Source: Amylostereum areolatum (lineage: Eukaryota > Basidiomycota > Agaricomycetes > Russulales > Stereaceae). Taken from it: a DNA stretch of 64,000 bases. The number at the start of each line of letters is the position of its first letter. The first letter of the stretch is position 1. The notes below the pieces were generated by a model. It did not search any database. It was not told where the DNA came from and saw only the letters and a program-made list of their open reading frames with translations. The stretch covers positions 744,001-808,000 of the forward strand of contig SAXG01000015.1 in assembly GCA_012932865.1 (NCBI GenBank). The letters are read 5' to 3'. A program made the translations under genes and the position numbers. Positions 44,781-56,467 of the stretch are shown piece after piece.

Positions 44781-45775
44781 TCAATTAAATCTCATTCTCT
44801 TCGTCCCTTCTCCTGGTTCATGTTCGTCTCCGGGTGGCAGTCTCCGATCACCGTCGATCGTCGCTTGCCCGTCGTCCATGGTGGCGCCCATCCCGTACCC
44901 CGCCGCGACGCCCTCGAGCACCGTCCGACTGACCGCGGCTCGCAACTCGTCTTCGGGATCGTGGCCATCAGCCTCCGCGCGTGTCATGATGCCGTGCACG
45001 GTGTTCATCAGAGACGAGGTCAATTGTTCTGACGCGATTTCTTGATGGTGCTGCGATGGCTGGGGAGCAACGATGGAGCCACTTGGCGTGGATTGTGAGG
45101 CAGGCGCATCGAGCGAGGCGAGATAGCGTGCGACTTGGGGAAAGTCCTCTTCTAGGTGTTCCGCAGGCTGTGTGCAGAGCGCAAGGAGTTACTTCGAGGG
45201 TGAACGCGGGAGGATCGCGACATACGGATACACCCTCGTGATTTTGGCGACGGACGATAGCGCCGTGTTCGACGAGGAAGCGCGCGGTCTCGACGGTTTC
45301 GACCGTGTACAGCGGGGTATCGCCGTCGTTGTCGACGACGTTCACGTCACCGCCTGGGGCCAAATTTATTCGGACGAGTTGGGGGATGAGAGTGATGGAA
45401 ACAAACCTTTTGAGATAAGATATTCGAGGATATGCAAGTGACCGTAGGAAGCGGCGGCATGCCTTGGCAGTAGGACATAAAAAAGGGCACGAGGAGGGCC
45501 TGTGGGGCCCGGACTCACATAGGAGTATATGTGAAGGGATCGGGGGCGTTGGGCGAGATGGCTGAGGGCGCGTGAGAGATAGCTGCATACAACGAGGGGT
45601 ATGCAGGACGAACCTTGGGCTTCTACGAGAGTCTGAGGAATGGAAAGCAGGGTGAGGAGGACGCCTTGAGACCGAGAGGAGGCGGGCCGAGGGACGGACG
45701 GACCTGTACGGTGGGCAGATCGCCATCGCCGGCCGCGACCCATATATTTGATTGTGGATGGGAAGAGATGGCCAT
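44781..45775 (-). CDS. Ankyrin-repeat protein
   Basis: Six exons join in frame. MAISSHPQSNIWVAAGDGDL starts the first ankyrin unit; after introns come FTYTPMHAAASYGHLHILEY, then GGDVNVVDNDGDTPLYTVE, ARFLVEHGAIVRRQNHEGVS, and EHLEEDFPQVARYLAS. The repeats give three or four ankyrin units over about 120 residues. The C-terminal half is helical and acidic (LTSSLMNTVHGIMTRAEADG) and ends EGTKRMRFN at 44781. The overall form resembles small fungal ankyrin proteins such as the yeast YCR051W type. The molecular partner is unknown. No frame breaks were needed. The gene is divergent from WC-2 with 727 bp between starts. Confidence 0.85.
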
Positions 45776-46502
45776 GAGGAAGGGGATCGATGAGATCTGG
45801 AGAAGGGGGAATGCGAAGGACGAAAAAGGGAAGAAGGAAGGAAAGTATTTGGATATGTTTGTGAACGAGGATGAGAAGAAGTGAAGAAGGACGAAGTTAG
45901 AAGCGAAATGACGATGGGTCCTGACTGGAGATGAGAAGACAAGCGGAGGTGTCAGATAGACGAACAACGTTAGCGCTGCTCTCAAGCCACAGCCTGCTAT
46001 CTGCAGGCCAAGCGTCCAAGGAGCCAACTCAAGCTGACGGCGCTGAGGCCTGGGAGACGCCAAGGCCGGGATTTGAAGAGTGGGATTTTTGACGAAGTGG
46101 GTATGGGCAGCAGATGTGATAGCTGAGGACGATGGTGAGCAGAGGGTTCGTTTGTGAGATGGTTGTGCGAGCAGTCGATCACTTACCGCACGTTGCGCTG
46201 GGTTGCGGTGGAACAGGAAGGAGAGGCCGTGAGTTGGCCGTGAGAGAGGGGAGGAGAGTAGGCGCCGAGCGGTCGGGGCCTTCGCAGTTCGCGGCCGTGG
46301 ACAATTCAATATTCAATACTTATTCCCCCTCGAGGCTCTAGCTCTCGCTCTCGCTCTGGCTTTCAAGTCGAACGCCGTCCCATGCCTTAGCTTCGCCCCG
46401 CCCCCTCTCTCCCTCTTTTCCTCACCGTCCACAACTGCCCCAGGCCGCCCTTCCACGTCTCTGCTCGCCGTTCGCTCCGTCGTGCGCACCCCCGCCCTCA
46501 CC
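45776..46502. promoter_or_regulatory. Divergent region between the ankyrin gene and WC-2
   Basis: 727 bp separate the two start codons. The part nearest WC-2 (46,320-46,500) is C/T-rich with a short CTCGCT repeat at about 46,341-46,356. Light-regulated elements could not be identified by eye. Confidence 0.4.
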
Positions 46503-49000
46503 ATGAGCTACATCGCCCAACCTCACCGCTCGTTAGACGGCCAACACCTCTCCCAATTTCACCCCATGGTCGCCCCCGCCCTTCGCTCCTCCTACCTCCT
46601 CTCCTCTTACGACCACCTCCATCACTCCCCGCACCCGCCCGATCACCTCCTCCCGAAATTGGGAGAGACCCGCTGCTGTGAGTCCCACCGCTTTCGATCG
46701 CTCCTCGATCGTCCACACGCTCGCGCCCGACCGCTTATCATCTCCCCGCTCAAATCTCTTCCAATTCCTCTTTTCCCAGACTGGTCCCTCCTCTCCGCCG
46801 ACCTCCGCTTCATCTACCTCGACCCCGTCCTCGCTCACCATCTCGCCGACCAGGCCGACCTCCTCATCGGCCAACCTCTCATCAAATTCGTACACCCAGA
46901 GGAACAGGCTACCGCAAATCGTGACCTCGGAAACGTCCTCGACAGTCCTACCCCCGACGGTCTCATCGGCAGCGTCACCCGGTACGCCTCGTTTCGTTTG
47001 CACGCTCCTCTTTCACCTCTTTAATCGATGCCCCGTGTTTGCCTTCACCAGAATGCGTTTCTCGCGCCTTTCCCGCGTGCGGCGTCTCCTCGGCTACCAA
47101 GGCCCCCTCGAGTTCTGGGGAGACGCCGACAAGGTAGCCATCGACGCAAATTACATGGCCGTCGACATCATCATCAACTGGGCCGCCGACGGCCTCGTCT
47201 TCTGCTTCCTGCATGCCTCCACAAATCTCTCTCCCCTCGACGATGACAAGCATTTCAAATCTGCGTGGTCCAACTGGTGTGAAACCAAGAACTTCTCCAC
47301 CCAAGACGCTACCATGCTCTGCTCGAGGCTGTACAACCACATTCCTCAGAACGGACACATGTATAGGGTCTTTCAGATTATCACCAACACGCCCGAAAGA
47401 CACCTCCTGCTCACCTGGCCCCCGGACCAGCAGGACAAAGGGCCCTGCGCACGCGACTTTGCTCGACTCTCCCACCATATCGAGCTAACCTCCCCCCCGG
47501 ACGCCCCTTCCACCGCCAAAACCACCTGCACGAACCGGTTCAAGGTGCTCCAGTCCATGACTTCATCGGACGGCGTTCGACAAGTCGAAAGTATATTTAT
47601 CCCCCACGGCACGTCCTTCTCTACCCTTCTGCCCCTCCGCTCTCCCCTCTGACCCGCTCCTCTCCGTCACTTCCCAGGTTCCATCATCTTTGCGTGCCAT
47701 AAAGTCTGCTCTCAGGGACGCTCCGCCAACATGCTCGCTCACCCCACTCCCCAGCAAACCCACCTCAACAACTTATATACTATGCCATCGCACCACCAAT
47801 ACCTCGACACCTCTTTTTCCTTGCCCGCCATGCAAAACCTCGACTCGCCCGCAAACCCCTATCTTCCACAATCATCTCATCAGATGTCGTCGTCCCAATA
47901 CCAGCCGTCTCAATCATGGACGCCGCCGCCCACACAGGCGAGTTCACAAGCGTCGTACTCCTGGTCGTCCAGCCAGCCTTCCGCTTCTTTCCCCGTCCCC
48001 TCCCATCAGCCGTCATACGGAAGCACGCCACAGTGGACGGCGTCGCAGTCGTCCTCCTTTCTCGACTCGAACGGCTTCCGCCGCCCAAACCTACCGACCA
48101 TCATCCCCTCAATACGCGTACGCTTCTTCCGAGCCCCTGCACGGCTCGCCTATCTTCTCTGGCGACGACCCCAGGCCCGGTGTTCAACGACGCGAAAGTC
48201 CGGGCGCTCCGCGGGACGGCGGGGTGCGCGCTGCCGGCAATCCACCTACGGGTGTCGTGCGGTGCTCTAGCTGCAAGGTCACTCACAGTCCCGAGTGGCG
48301 AAAGGGGCCTAGCGGCAAGAAGGACCTGTGTAACGCGTAAGTGCCGTGTCCCGCTCGCCCTCCTCTACCCCCTTGATACATTCCCCTGACTTCTTTTTTT
48401 CTCGGTCTGTTTATGACGACAGGTGCGGTCTCCGATATGCAAGGTCGCGTGCAAAAAAAGAGGGTGTCGTCACGCAGCGCCGGCGTCGGGACAAGGTCAT
48501 CGCTATGACGAAGAGGCAAGAGGAGCTGGCCGCGAACCCGGGCGGCGCGTCTGCGGCCACATCTGCCTCTGCGGCCGCCTCCGCGTCGTCGATGCCGATA
48601 TCGTACTCTGGCATTCGACGCGACAGCTATTCCTGACTCGTATGTGTCCAACTCCCCACCGGGATCGACGTCCGGGAACGAGGGGTATTCAACGACGGGA
48701 ACGGCGAGCTTCACCTCTCTCACCCCATCGCCCTCGCCCCCCTCGTTCACGTCGTATCGCACTTCGTACGGCGCGTACAACTCGCACAACTCGCCGCTCC
48801 AATCTTCGCTCGTGTCGCAGTCGCAGGCGATGGAGCACAGCGGGTCGCTGCCTTCCTTCAACCATCTCCCCACCATGGCGCCACCTTCGCCAGAGGACAC
48901 TCACTTGGTCGGCGTTCCCTCTGCTTCGTACGAGCGCGAGTCGTCTCTGGGAGATGTCCGTCAAGGACAAAGGGGCAAGGCTACCTTCGTCGCACAGTGA
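46503..49000 (+). CDS. wc-2: White collar 2 type PAS/GATA photoreceptor partner, reading frame interrupted
   Basis: MSYIAQPHRSLDGQHLSQFH starts the protein. A PAS domain follows: WSLLSADLRFIYLDPVLAHH, LLIGQPLIKFVHPEEQ, then RMRFSRLSRVRRLLGYQGPL and MYRVFQIITNT. A Gln/Ser/Pro-rich linker leads to a GATA finger, CSSCKVTHSPEWRKGPSGKK followed by DLCNACGLRYARSRAKKEG: C-x2-C-x18-C-x2-C, the WC-2 type spacing. The tail is Ser/Ala-rich. There is no LOV-type Cys motif, as expected for the non-photoreceptive partner of WC-1 that controls blue-light responses and fruiting. Two single-base jumps have no intron explanation: at 48070-48071, in the linker before the finger, and at 48632-48636, after the finger. 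The intron ending before SIIFACHK starts either with GT (gtatat) or with a GC donor. Confidence 0.88.
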
Positions 49001-50425
49001 ACGTGCATGACCGCCCCATGACCGCCCTATTCCCCGACCCAGTTCGGGCTGAAGGACGCGCCCGATGAGGCGCGGCTGGCACGCGCCCCTCCGCCCCCGA
49101 AATGTGTTTTTTCATCCATCATTTGGTCTGTTTGTCGTTTCTCCATGTTCTCACCCCCGGATAGCTTGGACGCCTTTTAGTCTTATTTATACTGTTGTTC
49201 ATCCTCCTCCTCCCCCACCCCCTCCTACATCATCGTCGTCGTCATCGTCATCCTCTCTTCGTATTTTTCTCGAACACGTCCCCGGTGCAAAAAATGGCTC
49301 ATAGTATTGTAACACTAGTCTCCGTGGTCTCCTGATTTCTTCTTTCTCTCCTACGCTAGGTTTATTTACATTACACTTTGGCTTGTGGCACGCGTTAGTA
49401 TATGTCGGTGTAATAATGTTAGTTCGTTATACTACTTAGTAGATGTGGCTACTTCCGCCCTGCGCTCCTCTGCGCGCCGCGCGCGCTGCATGTGAATAAG
49501 ATCTGCTTGGCTGTTTCACTTTGACGTGCGCACCGCGTGCGTCGACGACGGAAGCATTTGCGTCCTGCCAATACATAATCTCGAACCGACTCTGCGCTGC
49601 AGCGACTCCGAGAGGGGCCCTGGCCCCTGGGTCAACGGCAAATCGTAAGCACTACCGACTCGAGGTACCTATCGATCTCCACGACGATGCCAGACTCCCG
49701 GGCGCCGCCTCCGAGTAGGTGGCCCCCTCGGGACGTCGATCGTTGACGAACGGACGTGCTTCGAATCGCGATCGAGGTCGAGCCCCGCCTTTGACCTTGA
49801 AGTATTCTAAGCTTCACTTCCAAGCACTTGCTGCACCTCGACGGGCGCCATCTCTCGAGGATCGTGCGCTTTCTTTAGACGGGGATCAAGACGTCGGGAC
49901 GCTCGGAGAATATGTCGGGGCCGCTGCCTCAAGACGCTTATTTCCATATCATTTTGGGCCCGGGAGAGTGCGTCACCCTCGGAGGTTTTTGGACGGAGGA
50001 CAATTGTAAAATGGCGGGCGGGCGGGCCCGCTGGTACTCTGAGGGAGGGGCAGGGTGCACGCGAATGCGAAGCTCGCATTGCTGCTGGATAGATACACGA
50101 ACAATTTTTTTCTTTGAACGAACGTGTGCCGGCGCCTGCGCAGGCAGCCCAACCACTAGCCAGGTCCAGGAAGTCTTACCGCTGAACGCGAAACAAAAAG
50201 GGAATAGCAAACAATGTGCCGACTTGACTTGGCACCATATACTTAGTCAAGAGGCAGGTGTTATCTGATAAGGCGGCTGCTCCGTATAGTGTAGCATGAC
50301 TCCGCGAAGTTGCATAAAATTCCGCGCAGTGGATATGTTGAAGGCACCGGAAATCCGACAGCGCGCCTTCACGACTGGCGTGTAAATCTGTGTGAACGAT
50401 TGGATTAAGAGGGAGTGGTTCCAGG
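49001..50425. other. Intergenic region between WC-2 and SDS22 (convergent)
   Basis: No supported gene. A C/T-rich stretch with a short imperfect GTC/ATC repeat lies at about 49,200-49,260. A 118-residue rightward frame at 49,912-50,268 has no motif. The region should contain both 3' UTRs. Confidence 0.4.
49226..49256. repeat. Imperfect trinucleotide (TCG/TCA) repeat
   Basis: A short imperfect run of ATC/GTC triplets downstream of the WC-2 stop, probably in its 3' UTR. Confidence 0.6.
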
Positions 50426-51850
50426 TTAAAGTGAAGGGTGGGCGCACGTAGCATCGATTTGTTTCAATCTCGGAAGCGCGAGCATTATCTTGCGGCGATA
50501 GTGGACGCCCTCCGCAAGTTGGCAGGGATTTCCCTCCAGATAAACCGTCTCGAGCTCTGGAAGGCCACCGAGCTGCTTCTCGAGGTCCTGAAGCGTCGGT
50601 ATTTTGTTATTATTTATCTGTACGCCGATCGAATGAACATCGTAACCGTTAGTGGTCGGGGGAGTAAGCGTACCCAGAGCTCGGTGAGCGATTTCAAGTG
50701 GGATATGTTCTCCAAGGCGGGGACGAAGTTGTTTCCGACATCGAGTGTGGTAAGCTTGAGCTGGTAAAGATCTAGGTCAGGATACAGCCTCCTAGATCGA
50801 AGAGAGCGTGAAGGTATACGTTGTGCTCCAAGTTCTCCAATCGCTCCACACCGTTGTGACTGAGGTAAAGCTCTTCTAGATTTTCAAGGTCGTCCAATCC
50901 CTCAATCTTGGTCAAGCGATTTGATTGCAAGGCGAGGATCTTGAGTGACTTGAGCGCACTGAGGTTCTAGTGGATGCGATGTCAGATACAGATTAAGTGG
51001 GTAGGCAAGCGCAATCGGGGAACTCACTTCGAGCTTGGTGATCTTGTTCTTTCCTAGCCATAGCTCCTCAAGATTCACCAGCGCATCGAGGCCCTCGATG
51101 ATCTATCCGCGCTATGAGCGGATGCGAAGGAGTACGACGAGAGGGAAACGCACCCTGATCCTATTACCACCAAGCTCAAGGCTTCGCAGAGTGGCTCCAA
51201 CTCCATGTAGACCAGTGATCTTCGTTATCCGATTTTGCACGAAATATATAGTCTTGAGAGAAGGGAGATGTTCGAGTGTGTCCGGTACGGCTTTGAGCAG
51301 GTTGAAAGAGAGGTCGAGGGTGCTGAATGCAGATAAGTGAAATGCCAGATAACGAACGGAGGGGACGTACGCAAGCTCCGAACATTTCACGAGAGCATCT
51401 CCGATTCCCTTGATTTTGTTATCATAGAGGTCGAGCTCCTCGAGCTTGGTGAGAAGGTGGAAGGTCGCAGGGTCAAGAAAAAGGATAAAGTTCTGGCGGA
51501 GGCAAAGTCTGCGGAGATGCGCTGCGAAGCGGCCAAGGCGAAGATTGTCAAGGGAGGAGATACGTGAGTGTATAAGATCTAGCTCCTATAGAAATAGGTG
51601 AGAGGATGCTTGGACGGGATATGAATTGGGCTACTTCAGTCTCGTCAGGGTAGTCGGCGAGTGGATCGCCACTCTCTTCCTCAAACTCCTCGTCCTCGTC
51701 TTCATCTTCCTCGTCTGTTTGTACATTCCGGGATTCGTGGCCAGGTTCTCCTGGGAATACTATGCGCGCTGTGCTGGGTTGCGTTGGAGAGGGGACGGAC
51801 GATGAAGATGGGGTTAACTGCGCACCGTTCGTCGCTTTGTGCTCCGCCAT
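50426..51850 (-). CDS. sds22: Protein phosphatase 1 regulatory subunit SDS22
   Basis: Exons join in frame from MAEHKATNGAQLTPSSSSVP at 51850 to DATCAHPSL at 50426, through seven GT-AG introns. An acidic N-terminus (DEEDEDEDEEFEEES) precedes SDS22-class leucine-rich repeats: LHSRISSLD-like units, LEELDLYDNKIKGIGDAL, LSTLDLSFNLLKAVPDTL, LKTIYFVQNRITKITGL, LRSLELGGNRIRIIEGLD, LEELWLGKNKITKLENL, LKILALQSNRLTKIEGLD and LEELYLSHNGVERLENL. The LRR cap reads LETVYLEGNPCQLAEGVHYR with RKIMLALPRLKQIDAT, the family's standard ending. SDS22 binds PP1 catalytic subunits in the nucleus and assists their maturation and mitotic function. No frame break was needed. Confidence 0.95.
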
Positions 51851-52203
51851 TTACTGGCGGGGACTCGGAGCGTTGTCCAATTACAGAATGTGTGATCTCT
51901 GCTGTCATTATTGTCCAAGGAGGTCGGGGAGTGGATGTGGTTACTTCAAGCAGCGTAATGATGGTCGGACGAGTCACGACTCGCGATGGATGTCGATGAA
52001 TCTCCAATCGAGGACTGAAGCCGCTTCGCATGTGATTTCGGGCCTTCGCTTCCAGTGTCCACGTCTCTCGACTCTCGTTCGACGCTCTCTCTCCCATCTA
52101 CCCTCCCCACCACTTTCTATACATCCTGACTCCCTCGCGCGCATCGCACAAGGGGTGCCCATAGCTTTCTAGTATGTTCTTCGTTTATCTTGAAACCGAA
52201 ACC
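51851..52203. promoter_or_regulatory. Divergent promoter of SDS22 and the small membrane protein
   Basis: The start codons lie about 350 bp apart on opposite strands. No specific motif was identified. An additional upstream exon of the rightward gene is possible here. Confidence 0.4.
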
Positions 52204-52898
52204 ATGTCGATGTACTTAGGTGGAAGTTCGGCAGTTCAAACCCTTCAAGCTTCAACCTTCAACCTTCAACAAGCTCTGGGGCTATCTCACCCAGTATGGA
52301 CTCGGGTCACTTCGTCCGCCAGCTTCGGTTTGTTGGTCCCGGAGGAGCAGTGACGTATTGGCTGGGAGTTCTGCCACAACTGGGGCAGGTATGGACAGAC
52401 GCGGACGGGCTATCACGGTACGTGACGCCCGCATATCCTCCAATCGCAAACTGACGATGTTAGTGTATAGACCTCTCATGTTTGCATCCATTCTATCCGG
52501 AGTGCTGTCGATATCTCTTTTCATGTATATCTTGTTGATCCCCGTATTCAAGGGAATACCACCTAATGTGCGTAAGAGTTTTATCATCCTCGAAATTATA
52601 GGTTGTAACCTGATCTCGTTTCGGTACAGTATCGCTCATGGCGTGAATCAGGGGAACTATCATCCGTGATCCCAGTTTTGACCGCGACGATGATCCTCGG
52701 ATGGTCCTCCCTTACCTTTGTCCTTGGACATTATTCGAGTCTCGGATACATCCAAGGAGTCGTCGGGTGTATGTTCCCCGACTGTACTCCACTCCGTCTG
52801 ATGACTGACCTTCCCCTCGCCTTTCAGCCAGCGGCCTCTACGCACTCGCTTTCGGGATCATGGGGCTCGTTCCCGCGCCTAGAATCAAAAGGCCATGA
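52204..52898 (+). CDS. Small multi-spanning membrane protein of unknown function
   Basis: I do not recognise the family. The C-terminal part is clear across three exons: YRPLMFASILSGVLSISLFM with YILLIPVFKGIPPN, then YRSWRESGELSSVIPVLTAT with MILGWSSLTFVLGHYSSLGY, and ASGLYALAFGIMGLVPAPRI ending KRP at 52898. This gives about four membrane helices. The N-terminal part is uncertain. The ATG at 52204 opens MSMYLGGSSAVQTLQASTFN, but this frame stops after VPEEQ, while the downstream exons need the frame one base on (SRRSSDVLAGSSATTGA). A single extra base near 52,325-52,350 would join them. Alternatively an upstream exon feeds the second frame. No enzyme motif is present. Confidence 0.55.
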
Positions 52899-53254
52899 CG
52901 TCTCGCTATCCATCCCAGCCATGTATGGACTTCTCAGGATTCTCGGCGGACCCGGATCTCTTACAAGATACCATAGACATCCCCTCTCTTCGCATAATGT
53001 AATCTTAACTCCTGCACGTCTATATGTATCACCAAACGTCGCCTTGCTCTCTATGCTCAATATATGTCAACTTTCTGCCGATCTCGTGGGAGGTGCCAGT
53101 GAACGTCGGGGACTTCGGGCGTCGGAAATACATCGCACGTGATGGCGCCGGGACGCAGCATCGGACGGAGTCGTCAGCTTGGACTGACTTCCCATCGTTC
53201 ATCGTCCATCGTCCATCGCTCGCATACATCCTCTGCCCATCCACCACACAAGCA
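52899..53254. other. Promoter region of the Gln/Pro-rich gene
   Basis: 356 bp between two rightward genes. Three near-identical CATCGTCCATCG-like words occur just upstream of the next start (about 53,195-53,220). Nothing else recognised. Confidence 0.4.
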
Positions 53255-54382
53255 ATGGCAGAGCTCTCAAATAATCCTTTCATCGATCACACAGCGTCCG
53301 TTACTTCGCGCTATCCGAGCCTTAGCGGCACTGGCTCCCCACAGCCCCAGCTTCAACCACAGTACTCTAACTGGGTTCAGCCCCAGCAAACATCATACGG
53401 CCAACCACAACAATCTCAGCTCCAACAGACACCGCCTCAGCATCAGTATGCACCCCAGCAACAGTGGCAGCAAAGTGGATTCCAGACGCAGAGTCCCCCC
53501 GGCCAGTCGGGCTTTCTGCCCCCGTCCTCATTCGGTCAACAGTTCTCGCCACAAGTGAACGGATACAATCCACAAATACCCCAACAACAACAGCCGCAGC
53601 TACAAAGACAACCCACCGGTTATCCGCAACAGCAGCAATACGGACTTTACGGTCAGGGAGCAGGAGGTTACGGTCAACAGCAGTCAACACCGTATGGTGG
53701 CAATCCCAACCTTGCACAGTTCGATCCATACTCTGGCCTGACCCAACAATTCTCCGCTCCATCATCCGGTCCCTCCCCCGGATTTCCCAACCCTACATCG
53801 CCCACGAGCGGACCCGGCATTGGCCCGCCCGGGCAAGAGCACCCACGCCAGTTCATCCATTCGCACAAGGCTGAACTCGAGTCATGGGATCCTGTCTCTT
53901 GGAAGCAAGCGATCAACTCTTTCGAATCCCTCAAGAATGCATGGGATGCGCGCAGGCGGACGATCGAGGCTCAAATTAGGGTGTTAGGTGGGACGGTCGG
54001 GGCGGCCGGCGGGTTCTTTGGCGGCGGCGCACAGCAGTATGGAGGTTATGGGTACAACCCCCAGGCGCAGGAGATCGAGCGACTGAACGCGGTGCGTACA
54101 CCCTCTCGAATAGTTTTTGGTGTCGACTGATAAATGTTCTAGTTGTACAAAGAGGCCGAAGGCTATGTTGGTGCGTCGACTTTCTACGCAACATATGGAC
54201 TTTTGCCAGGCTGACGCATCTCCCCCTCCCTGACAGATACTATCACGGCCTCAACCTTTCAAATGACAGAGGTTCAGGCCGGATATCGTCACTCCGGCGA
54301 CCTCGCCAGCAAGCGCCGCGTACGAGAATCGTCCAACGCAGCCCTTACGGGATTGCCAGATTGGCCTCCTCAAACATTCTGA
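53255..54382 (+). CDS. Gln/Pro/Gly-rich low-complexity protein with a helical C-terminus
   Basis: Three exons (53255-54091, 54143-54170, 54237-54382) give 336 residues. The start MAELSNNPFIDHTASVTSRY contains an NPF tripeptide, a potential EH-domain ligand. Residues about 25-200 are dominated by Gln, Pro, Tyr and Gly (QQQ, PQQQQ, GQGAGGYGQQQ), a prion-like composition. The C-terminal third is folded-looking and more conserved: SHKAELESWDPVSWKQAINS followed by FESLKNAWDARRRTIE, then a glycine-rich stretch and LYKEAEGYVDTITASTFQMT. I do not recognise an assigned family. The NPF start and short helical block suggest a role in endocytosis or membrane traffic, but this is weak inference. The middle exon is only 28 nt. 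Confidence 0.8.
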
Positions 54383-54623
54383 TCGCGATGATCTGTGCTA
54401 TGCGGCGCGGGCAACGGCGATGGATTAGGGAGATTCAAGATGTACCCATTGGGGAATGCGTTTGCTTGCTTTGTGTTTTGATTGGTATACTTATATCTCT
54501 CCATGTTGTGCTATTATCCTTGCAAAGGTTCGCTGTATTTATACTTCACCACTTATCATCTGTTGTATAAAAGTCTATCACCGACGATGTAAGAATCTAT
54601 ATATACGAGTACATCCTGAACAT

Positions 54624-56467
54624 TCAGCCACAGATGCTAGGATACATCCTGTCCGACGGGTCTTGTGGTATCCATCCGCCCTCCAAACCCTTCTGATAAC
54701 TCCACTCATCCGCGTTCTCTGCCTATTTGGGGTTCGCTCAATGAGCGTAAGGTCAGCTTCGATGGCTCTACTTACCTTCCAAGTCCAATAGATCCATCCT
54801 TGGACGGCCTCTCCGATCTCGACCTGGACTTCCCAATACCTGTTCCGAAGTCAAGTTAGATCTCCATCCCCGAACCATGCCGAAGTTACTCACTTGCGCA
54901 AGTAAGCTTTGTATGAGCTCGAGAACGAGCTAGAGCTGCCCGTATATCCGGTGCAGGATCCGAAAGCTGCATTGCCGTCGCCGTACGTTCCGTCCCATCG
55001 TGCGCCAACGCCGCGGCCGTTGAGCCACTTCGCGCAATCGGTGATGGCTGTCGACCACTCGCCACTGACAGTCCAGAGGTTGGAGTTCGCGAACGAAGTG
55101 AGGTTGGGCATCAGGGTATCGCAAGCGAACTAGGGGGCATAAGTCTTTTGTTAAATGAACAAATGCGAGGACAGCCAACCGATATGTGCTCATCGTGGGA
55201 GCGGGCGAGTTCCGCGTCACTAAAAATTTGGTACTCATGCTAAGGGAAACCGCCAATTACTACACCGCATTGCCAGGAAGAACGCAACTCACATAGTCCA
55301 TGAGAACACCTTGAGCACTGGAGCCCGTCAAAAAATCTTGCCAGGACTACAGGCACTGTCAAGCACGCGGCAGAAGAGATTTCAACATATCGACTCACGT
55401 TAACACCTTCGAAGGCGTCTCCAATCACGACCTTCACTCCAGAACCTGCCGCGTCCCTCACAACATCGTATCCGTCTTGCCAGAATTGACGTATGACGTC
55501 AGTCCAGGGATTGCCCAGAAACCCCGCTGCCTCGTTTAACAGTTCGATCGCGTCCACTTGTGAGCCAACCTCCCCTGCCAGGACCCGTAGCACGTCCAGT
55601 GTCTGGTTGACGTTGTCCTGATCGAGCGCCCATTGAGGGGCGGACGTTCGATGACCCGAATTGTCATAACCGTTTTGGGACCCTGGTGCACCATGGAGGT
55701 CTACGATAACGTGCACGTTGTGTGCATGCGCCCATGACAGTGCCTTCTTGAAATACGGGAAGGCGCCAGGAATGTACGGCGCAACGGAGGCGTTGGTAGG
55801 GACGGACCAATATCCTAATGGGATACTGTAGATGTAAAGGTTAGCAAGATCTAGAACAGTAGTGCACTAAGTGGCTGACCGAACGTGAGTGAGCCCAGCC
55901 GTAGCGATGGCGATAAAATCTTTCCTCCGTTATCCACGTCTCCCAATGTTGCTGCAGGATCTCAAGCGCTGTGTCGTCATCCAAGAGCTTTCCAAAGGTG
56001 TACTCGTCGACGACATTGGTGTTATTGGTATTGACGAATACACTCGGCGTTATCCACGGCTGCGACAGCACTGGTAAGGCAAAGGGGATACTGCGTTTGC
56101 AGGAAAGTTCACCTCAAGAACGAACCAGCCACCACTGCACAATGCGAGCATTAGTCGCCTGCATCATGTATACCGCGTGAAACGGCGACGACACTCACAG
56201 GTTCACACCCCTAACAGGAGTTTGTCCGTAGCTGAATGGGGTGAATGGGGTCGGCGATGGTGATGAGGATGAGGTACTTGAAGATGGCAGTGTGGTGGAG
56301 AGGACCACAGATGAAGAAGATACCGACGATGATCTTGGTGCGCCGACATTGTTGACTCGACGGTTCGCAGGGGGTACTAGGAAACACTTTTGAGCGGCCA
56401 GTGCACATCCAATTTGTGTCCACAGGACAACAAGTGATGCTAGCAGCAAAGGTTGGAGCGGATACAT
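54624..56467 (-). CDS. GH5 exo-beta-1,3-glucanase, reading frame interrupted
   Basis: The start at 56467 gives [20 protein letters not shown], a signal peptide, then a Ser/Thr/Pro-rich linker and [20 protein letters not shown], the GH5 fungal exo-glucanase opening. Further motifs are [45 protein letters not shown] with the acid/base Glu, [11 protein letters not shown], and [20 protein letters not shown] with the nucleophile Glu. The C-terminus reads [16 protein letters not shown] and ends MYPSICG at 54624. The enzyme removes glucose from cell-wall beta-1,3-glucan outside the cell. The family motif NEP is NEA here. One extra base in an AAA run (TTT at 55921-55923) between TWITEE and [11 protein letters not shown] breaks the frame, and no intron fits. 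Confidence 0.93.
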
